From positions 60,304-124,303 of the forward strand of contig BDTG01000033.1 in assembly GCA_002897695.1 (NCBI GenBank): DNA of 64,000 nucleotides, read 5' to 3'. Both the position numbers and the translations under genes were made by a program. The notes below the pieces were generated by a model. The model was given only the letters and a program-made list of their open reading frames with translations. It searched no databases and was not told the DNA's origin. This document shows positions 26,134 through 34,739 of the stretch, in pieces (the stretch's first letter is position 1; the number at the start of each line of letters is the position of its first letter). The DNA comes from a bacterium BMS3Abin14. Lineage in GTDB: Bacteria > BMS3Abin14.

Positions 26134-27663
26134 TCAGGTTGCGGCCGCCCTGTCCTCACCGCGGTTTATGACACGGATGGCCGATTCCCCGTCCAGGGGG
26201 CACTTGGTCTCGCATATCCCGCACCCGATGCACAGATCCTCGATAATCCTGGGCTGTTTGACTACCACAGGTCCATTCAGACCGTGGACGGAAGCGTTAT
26301 CGAATACGATTGCCTTTCGGGGTGTTGGACAGTGTTCCTCACAGACGAGGCACTCCTCCGGCTTTATAAATGGAATGCAGGTGTTGCGGTTGATAACGGC
26401 CGTGCCAATTCTCACCTTCCTCTTAACAACCTGGTCCAGGGGTGCGATAGCCCCCGTGGGACAGACCTGGCCGCACAGGGTGCATGAATATTCGCAGTAG
26501 CCCGCCCTCGAAACCAGGCGAGGGGTCCACATCCCCTCGAGCCCGGATTCAAACAGGGTCGGCTGGAGCCCGTTTGTCAGGCAGACGCGCATGCATTCAC
26601 CGCATCGCATGCACAGCGCCCGAAAGTCGGCCTCGGGCACAGCGCCGGGCGGCCGGATAAGATATGGAGGCAGGTTGCCGGACCTGGAGGTTGAACCAAC
26701 CGTCAGAGGGAACACGGCCCCTATTCCCGCCCCCACGAGAAACTGCCTTCTGGAGAGGGAAACGAGGGGCAGATTATCCCCAACACCTGTGTTGCCGGAG
26801 GGATGGGTGATGAACCCATCCGGGCAGGCATCCACGCAATCATAGCAGAGGGTGCAGTCCCTTGCCCGGATAACCACCTTTTCCGCACCCTCTATGGCGC
26901 CCATGCGGCACGCAGGGGCACATTTCCCGCAGGCATTACACCCTTCACCGGCCTTCAGCCCCAGTGGAGCAATCCAGGAAAACCAGCTGAGGAGCGCACC
27001 CAGGGGGCACAGGTTTCTGCACCAGAATCTCCTCTCCAACAGTTCCAGAGCAATGATTACCCCAATGAGCCCGAGAAAAAGGGCCGTGTACCGGAACGCA
27101 GGGAGGTGAAAGGAAAGGACGTGGTCGGTGAGCCAACCGTATAACGGTTCTGTAACCGATCTGGTCGGCCCCCCCACATGGTAGGCGGCATCGAAGACCG
27201 ATGAGATAAACCGTTCGAGGGGGGGCACAACACCCATGGCGAGGCTTCGGATGAGGAGAGAAATGGGATCCAGAATGCCTGTCAAGTTCAGGGAAAACAG
27301 GGAGGTCCCCAGCAGAAAGATAAGGACAAGCTCCTTTAGACGGTAGTACCTCCCCTCGGGAGCCGGCGACATGTTCCGGCTGCGCCGGCCGAAGAGGTCG
27401 AGCATGGACCCCATCGGGCAGATCCAGCCGCAGAAAAACCGTCCAAAAAGAGCGACTGCGGGCAGAAGGATAAGAAGCGGCCAGAAAAACCAGATAGCCT
27501 TTCGTCCGGCAATGATAGAGCCGATCCCCGCCAGTGGATCCAGGCGAAAAAAGGCGTTTACAGGGTAGGAAATCACATCGGCCCCGAGGTAGCGGGTGTT
27601 CATGAACAGGTAGACGAAGAACAGGCCGAAGACCCACTGGGAAAGGATGCGGGTTCGCCTCAT
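26134..27663 (-). CDS. Membrane polyferredoxin, NapH fused to NapG-like domain
   Basis: 509 residues. The first half is NapH/NosR-like: helices with CGWICPMGSMLD and CRNLCPLGALLSW, then CNACGKCAPACRMG and CTLCYDCVDACPDG. In mid-protein (about 305-325) is LSRRQFLVGAGIG, a twin-arginine-like export motif, after which the rest resembles periplasmic NapG/MauM ferredoxins with four more cluster motifs (CMRCGECMRVC, CTLCGQVC, CLVCEEHC, CIGCGICETKC). This suggests a single quinol-to-periplasm electron wire. It begins one nt after the DUF362 stop. Confidence 0.8.
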   Translation of the reverse strand: MRRTRILSQWVFGLFFVYLFMNTRYLGADVISYPVNAFFRLDPLAGIGSIIAGRKAIWFFWPLLILLPAVALFGRFFCGWICPMGSMLDLFGRRSRNMSPAPEGRYYRLKELVLIFLLGTSLFSLNLTGILDPISLLIRSLAMGVVPPLERFISSVFDAAYHVGGPTRSVTEPLYGWLTDHVLSFHLPAFRYTALFLGLIGVIIALELLERRFWCRNLCPLGALLSWFSWIAPLGLKAGEGCNACGKCAPACRMGAIEGAEKVVIRARDCTLCYDCVDACPDGFITHPSGNTGVGDNLPLVSLSRRQFLVGAGIGAVFPLTVGSTSRSGNLPPYLIRPPGAVPEADFRALCMRCGECMRVCLTNGLQPTLFESGLEGMWTPRLVSRAGYCEYSCTLCGQVCPTGAIAPLDQVVKRKVRIGTAVINRNTCIPFIKPEECLVCEEHCPTPRKAIVFDNASVHGLNGPVVVKQPRIIEDLCIGCGICETKCPLDGESAIRVINRGEDRAAAT

Positions 27664-27664
27664 C

Positions 27665-28597
27665 TCACGTTCCAGCCATCTTCACCCGGGAGAGGTCTAT
27701 CTCCCCAAGCCCCATGCTGTAGCCTGCAACGATGGAGGGAATCCGGTCAGGCGCGATTCCAAAGAGGGTTGCGCCGTAAGCGTCAAGGGCCACCGGATCG
27801 GCGGCGGCGGCCACCCGGTTGAGGATCTTGACATCTTCCAGACGCCCCCCCGAGGGGCCGTTGCGCAGAAGGATGCGGCTGGCATCCAGGATGTTGAGAG
27901 CGGGCCTGATAACGGTGGACAGATCGGCCAGCTTCTGGCCGATGTTTGAGTGAATTGTCCCGCGGTTCCCCCCCAGAAGCCCCATGAGATTTTTCATGGA
28001 AAGGGTCAGTCCGCTGATGCTGTGATGTTTGGCAACAGGAACATTGATGATAACATCGGCCTCAAGGGCATAGGAGTAGATGGGCCACTGTTTTACCGCC
28101 TCTCCACGGGGGATCTTCACCATGGTGAAACGATTGTCACGTACATAATCCAGATGGACCCGCTTGGACGCCAGGCCATCCACCATCCCCCTGATGCCAC
28201 TCGTCACGTAGGAACGCCTGGCATCGTTGCAGGTTCGATCCAGGATCACCACATCGTCAGCTCCCGATTCCAGACACATTTTTACTACCGCGCGAACGAC
28301 CTCGGGATGGGTGTTGGCCGCCTGTTCAACCCGGCGGTCCCACCCGATATTGGGTTTGACCAGAACTTTTGAACCGGACGGAACGAAGGCGCCCATGCCT
28401 CCGAGAAGATCCACCGCCCGCACTGTGGCCTGGAACGGATCGACATCCTCGGCCACAGCCAGGACCGATTTGCCGGCGGAGACGCCCTCTCCCGCAGCCC
28501 CGGCGGCGGAAGGGATGACAAGGCCGGGGAGCGCCAGCGCAGCGAGGGTCCCCAGCATGAACTCCCTTCGGTCCAGCCTCCCCCTGCCATGGCTCAT
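27665..28597 (-). CDS. Tat-exported DUF362 protein
   Basis: 310 residues with a twin-arginine signal (DRREFMLGTLAALALPGLVIPSAAGA) and the DUF362 fold: VLVKPNIGWDRRVEQAANTHPEVVRAVVKMCLESGADDVVILDRT, and IINVPVAKHHSISGLTLSMKNLMGL. DUF362 proteins often accompany ferredoxins; here no extra ferredoxin domain is attached. Export by Tat implies folding, possibly with a cofactor, before secretion. Four-nt overlap with the binding-protein gene upstream. Confidence 0.82.
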   Translation of the reverse strand: MSHGRGRLDRREFMLGTLAALALPGLVIPSAAGAAGEGVSAGKSVLAVAEDVDPFQATVRAVDLLGGMGAFVPSGSKVLVKPNIGWDRRVEQAANTHPEVVRAVVKMCLESGADDVVILDRTCNDARRSYVTSGIRGMVDGLASKRVHLDYVRDNRFTMVKIPRGEAVKQWPIYSYALEADVIINVPVAKHHSISGLTLSMKNLMGLLGGNRGTIHSNIGQKLADLSTVIRPALNILDASRILLRNGPSGGRLEDVKILNRVAAAADPVALDAYGATLFGIAPDRIPSIVAGYSMGLGEIDLSRVKMAGT

Positions 28598-29205
28598 ATA
28601 AGCTTCTTCTCCTTGAGAAACTCCCTGGCCACCCTGGCCGGCTTTACGGACTGTCCCTTGGCCACCAGGCTGTCGAGGAGGTGATCATCCAGGATAACCC
28701 GTGTGCCGATCTTCTCGAGAAGTCGGGGAAGCGCGGGAAATTTTTTCAGCGTGCCTTTCCTGACGACCACCGCGGCAAGGCCCATGGATTCTCCCTTGTC
28801 GGTCCGCCCCTCAAACCCAAGGGGCTTCAGCCATACAAGGTTCATCTCCTCGTCGTACCTCCTTTTCACCTGACGGAACCGCTCTGACCCGGTGAGTGAA
28901 CCCGCATCGTCATTCAATCTCTTAAGAGCAGGTTCGACATAGTCCACGTAAAGATCCACCTTGTCCTTGAGGACATCCTCCATCAGTTCCTCTTTGGCCG
29001 CGTAGAACTTCACCTCAACTGTGGTTCCGGTCCTCTCGTGGATGAGGATCGAGATGATCCGGCTGACCATGCCCTGCCTTGCGTCTTCCAGCGCTCCTAA
29101 TACCAGCTTGCGTCCCACACAGGCATTGACCGCTGATGGGGCTGCGAGGGCGGCAACAAGGAGGATGGCCGGCAACGCGCCAAGAACGCCATTTTTTTGC
29201 ATCAT
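28594..29205 (-). CDS. OpuAC-like periplasmic binding protein
   Basis: 203 residues with a signal peptide (ALPAILLVAALAAPSAVNA) and a glycine-betaine/quaternary-amine type binding fold: GRKLVLGALEDARQGMVSRIISILIHERTGTTVEVKFY, KVDLYVDYVEPALKRL. It is shorter than standard OpuAC proteins and no ABC permease or ATPase is nearby, so uptake is doubtful. It is coupled by 4-nt overlaps on both sides. The gene at 16869 is a shorter counterpart beside the other polyferredoxin. Confidence 0.65.
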   Translation of the reverse strand: MMQKNGVLGALPAILLVAALAAPSAVNACVGRKLVLGALEDARQGMVSRIISILIHERTGTTVEVKFYAAKEELMEDVLKDKVDLYVDYVEPALKRLNDDAGSLTGSERFRQVKRRYDEEMNLVWLKPLGFEGRTDKGESMGLAAVVVRKGTLKKFPALPRLLEKIGTRVILDDHLLDSLVAKGQSVKPARVAREFLKEKKLI

Positions 29206-30080
29206 CTTTCAGACCACCTTTCCAAAACGGACGGTTTTTTTCGGAGATAGGGTTCGAAAACGACCTTTCCCATTGCCGGTTCCACCCTCCCGTCGAAGAT
29301 CGAGGAAACGATGTCGCTTCGATTTACCGACCCCCACCAGTTGCCGGACATGGGGATATCCCCGGTCTGCATCTCACCCAGCTTTACGTTGTAGCCCGAG
29401 TTGCCCTCAAGGACATTGTTCCTGAACTCCGTCAGACCCCGGCACTTGATCACGGCGAACACACCAACCCGGTTGCCCGAGATAACATTTCCGACGATCT
29501 TCGCCCCCGCACCCCGTTCTTCGAACCGTATCCCGTTGTCGTTGGAAACGAGATAGGAATTCTCGAGGACGACCGGCGCGGTGGAGAACCTGAACCCGTC
29601 GATGTTGTGACGGGAAACGATCCCCCTGAAGGTTCCCCGGGTGTAGTGGATCTGGACCCCGCTGAAGGCATATTCGAAAATCGCGTTTGAGACCTCGGCG
29701 CTGTGAGCATGGCTGATCATGAGGTATTTCCAGTCGGCCGGCGCGGGGTTCCTGGAGGCGGACGTGAAGATAACCGGCCTCTTCACTGTCCCGTTTACCC
29801 GGATTACGCCTTCCACCCGTATCTCCCCGTCGCCGATGCCGTCACCGTCATCGTCACGACGGATAAACCTTATGGTGGTCCCTGGATCAATTTCCAGCCG
29901 GCCTGAATCGCGAACGAGGACCACGCCGTCCACCACCACATCGCCGGACCAACGCACTGTATCCTCTATGATCTTTTCCGCCGGGAGCAAAACGGCCCCG
30001 AAGACGGGCGGGACGCCACACTCAACGACAGCAAGTGCCATACTGAGCAGAGGAAAGAGCAGCCTCATCGTCCCTGGCAT
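29202..30080 (-). CDS. NosD-like right-handed beta-helix protein (1)
   Basis: 292 residues with a signal peptide and a parallel beta-helix built of CASH/NosD-type coils: VLENSYLVSNDNGIRFEE, KIVGNVISGNRVGVFAVI, EFRNNVLEGNSGYNVKLG. The N-terminal DTVRWSGDVVVDGVVLVRDSGRLEIDPGTTIRF segment caps the helix and recurs in the protein at 37153. In nitrous oxide clusters NosD helps insert copper with ABC partners; those partners are absent here. The ATG at 30080 overlaps the upstream stop as TGATG. Confidence 0.75.
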   Translation of the reverse strand: MPGTMRLLFPLLSMALAVVECGVPPVFGAVLLPAEKIIEDTVRWSGDVVVDGVVLVRDSGRLEIDPGTTIRFIRRDDDGDGIGDGEIRVEGVIRVNGTVKRPVIFTSASRNPAPADWKYLMISHAHSAEVSNAIFEYAFSGVQIHYTRGTFRGIVSRHNIDGFRFSTAPVVLENSYLVSNDNGIRFEERGAGAKIVGNVISGNRVGVFAVIKCRGLTEFRNNVLEGNSGYNVKLGEMQTGDIPMSGNWWGSVNRSDIVSSIFDGRVEPAMGKVVFEPYLRKKPSVLERWSER

Positions 30081-31144
30081 CACGGTGCGAGGACCTTCCG
30101 AACGGAAATATTCAGTCCATCCACGAACTCACCCGCATCGAGCGTAACGGAATGATCGGCGGTTCCCTCGTAGAACCCGAAATATTCCCCCGGTTTCGGT
30201 GAGTCCCCGAATCCCGCCCTGGCTCCCACATAATAGATACCGGACCGGGGAAGGAAGATTTTATACCTCCCATCCCTGTCGGTCAGGGATGATATGGCAT
30301 CAGGCCTGTGGTGTTCCATTCCCGGGTCAAGGTACGCGAACACGTGAAGCCCGGGGACAGGATGACCGGTTATATCCGTAATCAGCCCGGAAAAACCCGG
30401 TTCATGCCCTTCAATGCCTATGGCGTGAATATCTCTGTCACGTTTTTTTTCCGTAAGGGGAATGTGGATGGCAACCGACTCACCCCCCCGTACTTCCACG
30501 GGGTTGTAGCGATAGTACGCAAACAGATCGCCTCTGGCCATGGGCCCTGCGGTCCTTCCGGAAGCCCGGCGGCGGGCCACAAGATAGTAACGGGATTCCG
30601 GCACAAGATCGATGGCGAAAGTGCCATCCGGTCCCGTGGGGACGGACCGGATGAAGGGCATCCCCCTGAAGTTGTCCTCATCATCGAGGTAAAGGGAGAT
30701 GGAAACACCTCCGGCCGGTTTGCCCTTCCACGTCACCACCCCCTTAAGCAGACCATCAAGGCCCTCTTCCGGAAGTTTACCGTATACGGGGCGTTCCCAC
30801 TGGAGGAGTTCAAACCCTATCCACTGCTTCGGCTGCCCTGCGACGACAACGGGATTCCGGCCACAGTAGGACCAGAGGTTTCCCCACTCGGCAGACAGGA
30901 AGTACCGGCCCCGGGGCAGGTCCATGGTGTAGCGGCCGTCAGTATCACTGGGCACAGAGACGCCCACCGGCGCCCCCTGCAATCCGGCGTTGGAATACGC
31001 CGAGACGATCCCCCCCGATACGGGAGCGCCGTCGCTTAGGAGCCGTCCCTCAACGGCCAGCGCCCCTGCCGGCGACGCAAACAGACAGATCAACAGCCAA
31101 CAGAGGAAAAAAGTCCTCCGGAAGACGTCCTTGTCAGGGGACAT
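30080..31144 (-). CDS. CPreg-family exported protein (paralogue 2)
   Basis: 354 residues: signal peptide (FFLCWLLICLFASPAGALA), three beta-sandwich repeats of about 100 residues, each with a PxGPDGxFxxxLxPGxYYLxAxR-type core and a following GDxxxYYxxNPVEV segment, and the family C-terminus YYVGARAGFGDSPKPGEYFGFYEG ending in NISVRKV. The ATG at 31144 has GGGGGAG five nt upstream and overlaps the beta-helix gene by 11 nt. Confidence 0.75.
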   Translation of the reverse strand: MSPDKDVFRRTFFLCWLLICLFASPAGALAVEGRLLSDGAPVSGGIVSAYSNAGLQGAPVGVSVPSDTDGRYTMDLPRGRYFLSAEWGNLWSYCGRNPVVVAGQPKQWIGFELLQWERPVYGKLPEEGLDGLLKGVVTWKGKPAGGVSISLYLDDEDNFRGMPFIRSVPTGPDGTFAIDLVPESRYYLVARRRASGRTAGPMARGDLFAYYRYNPVEVRGGESVAIHIPLTEKKRDRDIHAIGIEGHEPGFSGLITDITGHPVPGLHVFAYLDPGMEHHRPDAISSLTDRDGRYKIFLPRSGIYYVGARAGFGDSPKPGEYFGFYEGTADHSVTLDAGEFVDGLNISVRKVLAP

Positions 31145-32534
31145 TGAGCTCCCCCTTTTTCCCCTTCCAGCCTGAGAGCCCCGTTCCCGCACCTGCGCCC
31201 CCAAGCCATGGGTCGTAGAAAATCTTGTCTATCCTGTATTTCTGCTCCCCGAACCCCTCATATGTAACTTCGGGCAGATCGTAACCGTCATACAACGTCG
31301 AGATATCGGCATTGGGTCCCTTGGCCTTCATTTCGTCCAGGGTAGCTGAGCTCCAGCTGTTACCCGTAGCGTCCACGCCATCCGGAAACTTCACGGGAAC
31401 CTCCGCAAGTTTTGGATTTCGGCTTCCGAGCTTCGCCGCGGTTCGCATTACGTACTCTCTGGACCCCGCGCTCGATTCCCAGTTTGACGACTGAAACCTG
31501 CCGAGCTTGATGTGGATCCGATTGCGGTCCAGAAAGTTGTTCCGAAGAAGCGGATAGGACGAAAAATCCAGAAAGATCCCTACATCCGACCGGGAGATGA
31601 CATTATCCCGAATTTCCGAAACATTCTTCTTGTTGAGATGAATGGCCTCCTTCATCCCCTTCAGAACGTTGTTCTTTATGATGGGCGAGGAGAACTGATT
31701 TGCGAAAACTCCAAAGCGGCCGCCGCTCATCATGTTGTTGATGATCCTGGGGGATGAGAAGGAAACAGCCAGGATTGCGGCGTCAGAATTGTCCTCAAAA
31801 AGGTTTCTCTCCACCACGGTATCGGGCCCGTTCTGATAGAGCCGCACGCCGGTCCCGTTTCCCCTGAAGATATTACCCTGTATGCCTCCCGGATATCTCT
31901 GGGAGACCTGAACCCCGATTTTGTTTTTCTCAAACCGATTGGATGTGATAGCCGGCAATCCACCGGAGGCGATTGCCACGCCGATATCGCTTTTTTCAAA
32001 CAGGGATCGGTTGATAATTCCCCTGGATTTCAGCTCCACCGCGATGCCCGTGCCGTTGCCGATAAACCGGACGTCATCCACCGCCGTGCTGCCCTCCCTG
32101 ACCAGGTACATGCCTTTTTTGCACTGCGTCACCGTGGAATGGGATATTTCGACCTCGGCCGCAATAACACTGATGCCCGTTATCGCCCGGGAAAGATCCA
32201 GCCCTGTTAACCTCCCTTCGCTGCCGGCGAGAAAGGTGATCCCTTTCCATCGGCCGGTCCCATCCGGCCCTATCACGACCCTTTCATGGGCGGTGCCCCG
32301 TATGTAAAGCCGGCCCTGTACGGTAAGCCCCGATCCATCCATCGCCGTAATACGACAGCCCTTCTCGAGAATAAGGGTGCCGGTCTTCGCCACGACCGTT
32401 GCCCCGGTCAGGGAATTTTCTCCATTAAGTGTGATCTCACCCGCCACCCTTCCTGGGATAGGCCCCGCAAGCGCCGTCCCCGCCGGGACCGCACATATCA
32501 GAACCAGCCAGATGGCGACAAGAACCCTGTTCAT
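31134..32534 (-). CDS. NosD-like right-handed beta-helix protein (2)
   Basis: 466 residues with a clear signal peptide (AIWLVLICAVPAGTALA) and a long parallel beta-helix: repeated coils such as GIINRSLFEKSDIGVAIA, AITSNRFEKNKIGVQVS, GIQGNIFRGNGTGVRLY, TVVERNLFEDNSDAAIL, IIKNNVLKGMKEAIHL. The C-terminal region (KYRIDKIFYDPWLGG) is non-repetitive. Likely periplasmic or surface scaffold. ATGA-type overlap with the upstream CPreg gene. Confidence 0.78.
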   Translation of the reverse strand: MNRVLVAIWLVLICAVPAGTALAGPIPGRVAGEITLNGENSLTGATVVAKTGTLILEKGCRITAMDGSGLTVQGRLYIRGTAHERVVIGPDGTGRWKGITFLAGSEGRLTGLDLSRAITGISVIAAEVEISHSTVTQCKKGMYLVREGSTAVDDVRFIGNGTGIAVELKSRGIINRSLFEKSDIGVAIASGGLPAITSNRFEKNKIGVQVSQRYPGGIQGNIFRGNGTGVRLYQNGPDTVVERNLFEDNSDAAILAVSFSSPRIINNMMSGGRFGVFANQFSSPIIKNNVLKGMKEAIHLNKKNVSEIRDNVISRSDVGIFLDFSSYPLLRNNFLDRNRIHIKLGRFQSSNWESSAGSREYVMRTAAKLGSRNPKLAEVPVKFPDGVDATGNSWSSATLDEMKAKGPNADISTLYDGYDLPEVTYEGFGEQKYRIDKIFYDPWLGGAGAGTGLSGWKGKKGELNVP

Positions 32535-33595
32535 GGCCCTTTTTCCACCTTCAGGGTAATCTCCTCACCAGGTCCGGAAATCCCGACCTCAACCGGCGCC
32601 CCTTCCTCATACAGGCCATGGTACTCGCCGGAAGCTGCAGGGCCACCGAACCTCTGGCGCGCCGCAAGACTGTAGGCGCCAGCCTCGGGGACGGGCAGGA
32701 CGAACCGTCCATCCGGTCCGCTGGGATCAGAAAAGAACATCGGCCGGCCGCGTACCTTCCCCGGCGGATAGGCAAAAACTCGAACATTCTCGACGGGACT
32801 GCCGTCCCCGTCCAATATCCGTCCCTCCACAGTTGGAATGGCGCTCCCGCCTTCCTCAAGCTGGCTGATCCTCGTGACGGTTTCGATGGACAGGCCGACC
32901 GATTCGCCTTCTCCCACCTCCACCGGGTTGCCTGGGTAGTAGTTGAAATAGTCCCCGATCTCCACGGGGCCGTACATCCCGCCTCTGGCCCTTTTCCTGG
33001 CGATAATGAAATATTCCCCCGGGGTTACGGATGCTCTGAAACGGCCCCCGCTTCCAACAGGGAGTGTGGCTATCCCCGGCCCCCGAAACCCCCCGGAAGA
33101 ATCCTTGTAAAGGTAGAGGTAAAGTTTTTCCAAAGGTTCCCCCCTGAAGGTGATCGTCCCCTGGATGGAGGCCCTGTCGGCCTTTTTCCTCACCTCAGGT
33201 GTGTATTTGACGAGGTTGAATCCTACCGGGACCCAGCCCTCCTTTGGCACCACCACCGGGCTGCCGCTGTAGTAGCAGTAGAAGTCGCCGGATGAGGGAC
33301 GTCCGTCACCTCCGGATTTATACCCTCTGGCGACGAAGGTGTATCGGCCCGGATCCAGGGGGAGTCGGTAGGTGCCGTCGGTAGCCGTTGGTTCGGAGTG
33401 GGCCACCTCGTCGGTCAGATAGCCGGATTTTCCGTCCCGGTAGGCCCGGACCACAACCCCGGGCACCAGCACTCCCCGCCACGCGGCTCGGCCATAGACT
33501 CCGGAGTCCACTGCGCGGCAGTCCCGGGGCACAAACATGAGCATCAGAATCGCTGCAAAACACCCGACGGGCAGCCACGTAAAGGACGCTCTCAC
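32531..33595 (-). CDS. CPreg-family exported protein (paralogue 3)
   Basis: 354 residues with a signal peptide and three CPreg repeats: ATDGTYRLPLDPGRYTFVARGYKSG ... GSGGRFRASVTPGEYFIIARKRARGGMYGPVEIGDYFNYYPGNPVEV ... PDGRFVLPVPEAGAYSLAARQRFGGPAASGEYHGLYEEG. A GTG start overlaps the upstream stop as GTGA. Very close in plan to its neighbour at 33592, so a tandem duplication is likely. Confidence 0.75.
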   Translation of the reverse strand: MRASFTWLPVGCFAAILMLMFVPRDCRAVDSGVYGRAAWRGVLVPGVVVRAYRDGKSGYLTDEVAHSEPTATDGTYRLPLDPGRYTFVARGYKSGGDGRPSSGDFYCYYSGSPVVVPKEGWVPVGFNLVKYTPEVRKKADRASIQGTITFRGEPLEKLYLYLYKDSSGGFRGPGIATLPVGSGGRFRASVTPGEYFIIARKRARGGMYGPVEIGDYFNYYPGNPVEVGEGESVGLSIETVTRISQLEEGGSAIPTVEGRILDGDGSPVENVRVFAYPPGKVRGRPMFFSDPSGPDGRFVLPVPEAGAYSLAARQRFGGPAASGEYHGLYEEGAPVEVGISGPGEEITLKVEKGP

Positions 33596-34644
33596 CAGAC
33601 CTCCCTCACAACGATGTCATAACTTTTCACCTGTCGGCCAGCCCCAAGTTCAACAGGTTTAATCCCGGATGCATCGTAGGCTCCCATGAGTTCCCCCGGT
33701 TCCACGGGACCCCCGAACCTGCTCCTGACCCCGAGGTAGTATAACCCAGGCCGCTGAGCGGCAATTTCAAACAAACCGTCGGGGCCGGTGGGCGCCGATA
33801 TGGCGGCAGGTTTTCCCACCATTTTGCGATCACTGTACAGGAAGGCATGGACACCTTCCACAAGGCCCCCATCCTCATCAGTGACCAGGCCATGAATAAT
33901 GATTCTGCCCTCGCCGGCCGCCCAGTGATATTTTTCCCACGCAGCTTGATCCACGTCCCTGAGCACGATGGTCCCCAGACCCGTGGCCTCGGAACCAACC
34001 TCAAGGGGATTTCCGGGATACTCCCCGATCTTGTCCTCCTTCCGGACAGTTCCCATCCCATCCCCGCCTTCAGCGAAGCGGACCTTAATGGAATAATACC
34101 CCGGAGGTACTTTCGCGCTAAAAACACCGTTCTCGCCGGTCCTTACCCTGGACACGTAGTCCGGTCCCCTTTCAAGTGTGCCGGGATAAAAATATACATA
34201 GGCGCCGCCTTCGGGCCGACCAAGATATACGACCTTCCCGGTGACATCGGTCCCTTGCCGAAGCAGCCCGCCTGTTTTGCCGCGGTCGCCCATATCGATA
34301 GTTACGGAGATGGCTCCGCCTGATACAACCGTAATGGGGTCAGGCCCGCTGGCGCCATAGAGCATACCCGCCGCCCCACCGCCGTTGGGCCTCTTCCTGG
34401 CGGTAAGATAGTACGCACCTGGAGGCAGCGAAAGGATGAAGGCGCCTTCCTCACCGCTGGTGGTGGATGCAACCGGCTTTGCGGCGTTCTCCGGCGGGGC
34501 ATTGAAAGCCTCCAGGTAAGCTCCCGCCATGGCGGATCCATTATACCGGACGACCCCCTCGATCCCGCTTCGCCCCGCGTATCCGGGGACAGCATAGAGG
34601 AAAAGGAGGACCAAGGAGATAAATGCAGATATAAAAGATCGCAT
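33592..34644 (-). CDS. CPreg-family exported protein (paralogue 4)
   Basis: 350 residues with a signal peptide (SFISAFISLVLLFLYAVPGYAG) and three CPreg repeats ending LYYLGVRSRFGGPVEPGELMGAYD...DIVVREVW. The ATG at 34644 directly abuts the T-tract of the terminator at 34645-34672 and has no recognisable ribosome site. An upstream in-frame GTG (34683) would force translation through the hairpin and gives an implausible leader, so I prefer the ATG. Expression would require terminator read-through or a separate start. Confidence 0.72.
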   Translation of the reverse strand: MRSFISAFISLVLLFLYAVPGYAGRSGIEGVVRYNGSAMAGAYLEAFNAPPENAAKPVASTTSGEEGAFILSLPPGAYYLTARKRPNGGGAAGMLYGASGPDPITVVSGGAISVTIDMGDRGKTGGLLRQGTDVTGKVVYLGRPEGGAYVYFYPGTLERGPDYVSRVRTGENGVFSAKVPPGYYSIKVRFAEGGDGMGTVRKEDKIGEYPGNPLEVGSEATGLGTIVLRDVDQAAWEKYHWAAGEGRIIIHGLVTDEDGGLVEGVHAFLYSDRKMVGKPAAISAPTGPDGLFEIAAQRPGLYYLGVRSRFGGPVEPGELMGAYDASGIKPVELGAGRQVKSYDIVVREVW

Positions 34645-34672
34645 AAAAAAGCGGGGGGGCAAGCCCCCCCGC
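34645..34672 (-). terminator. Strong rho-independent terminator after the 20-residue peptide gene
   Basis: Stem GCGGGGGGGC (34651-34660) with GCCCCCCCGC (34663-34672) followed on the minus strand by six T. It lies five nt after the peptide stop codon and ends at the next gene's ATG. It should end or strongly reduce transcription within an otherwise gap-free operon. Confidence 0.85.
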
Positions 34673-34676
34673 CCCC

Positions 34677-34739
34677 TCAGCACGGATGTACGCTGCTGGT
34701 CCCCACCAGGCGGGGCCTGATATAACGAACCTTTCTCAT
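34677..34739 (-). CDS. 20-residue peptide, candidate RiPP-type precursor or leader
   Basis: The reading frame encodes MRKVRYIRPR followed by LVGTSSVHPC and a TGA. The ATG overlaps the stop of the upstream membrane protein as ATGA and has an ideal ribosome site (AAGGAGGT, six nt spacing), and the gene is closed by a strong terminator: features expected of a real gene, not chance. The peptide is basic at the N-terminus, has the Y-x-x-P-x-L pattern seen in leaders that bind PqqD-like recognition domains, and ends in Cys. A PqqD-like protein and radical SAM/SPASM enzyme are encoded at 12698-14048. Its size is near that of PqqA. I do not recognise it; substrate or regulatory roles are both possible. 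Confidence 0.6.
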   Translation of the reverse strand: MRKVRYIRPRLVGTSSVHPC

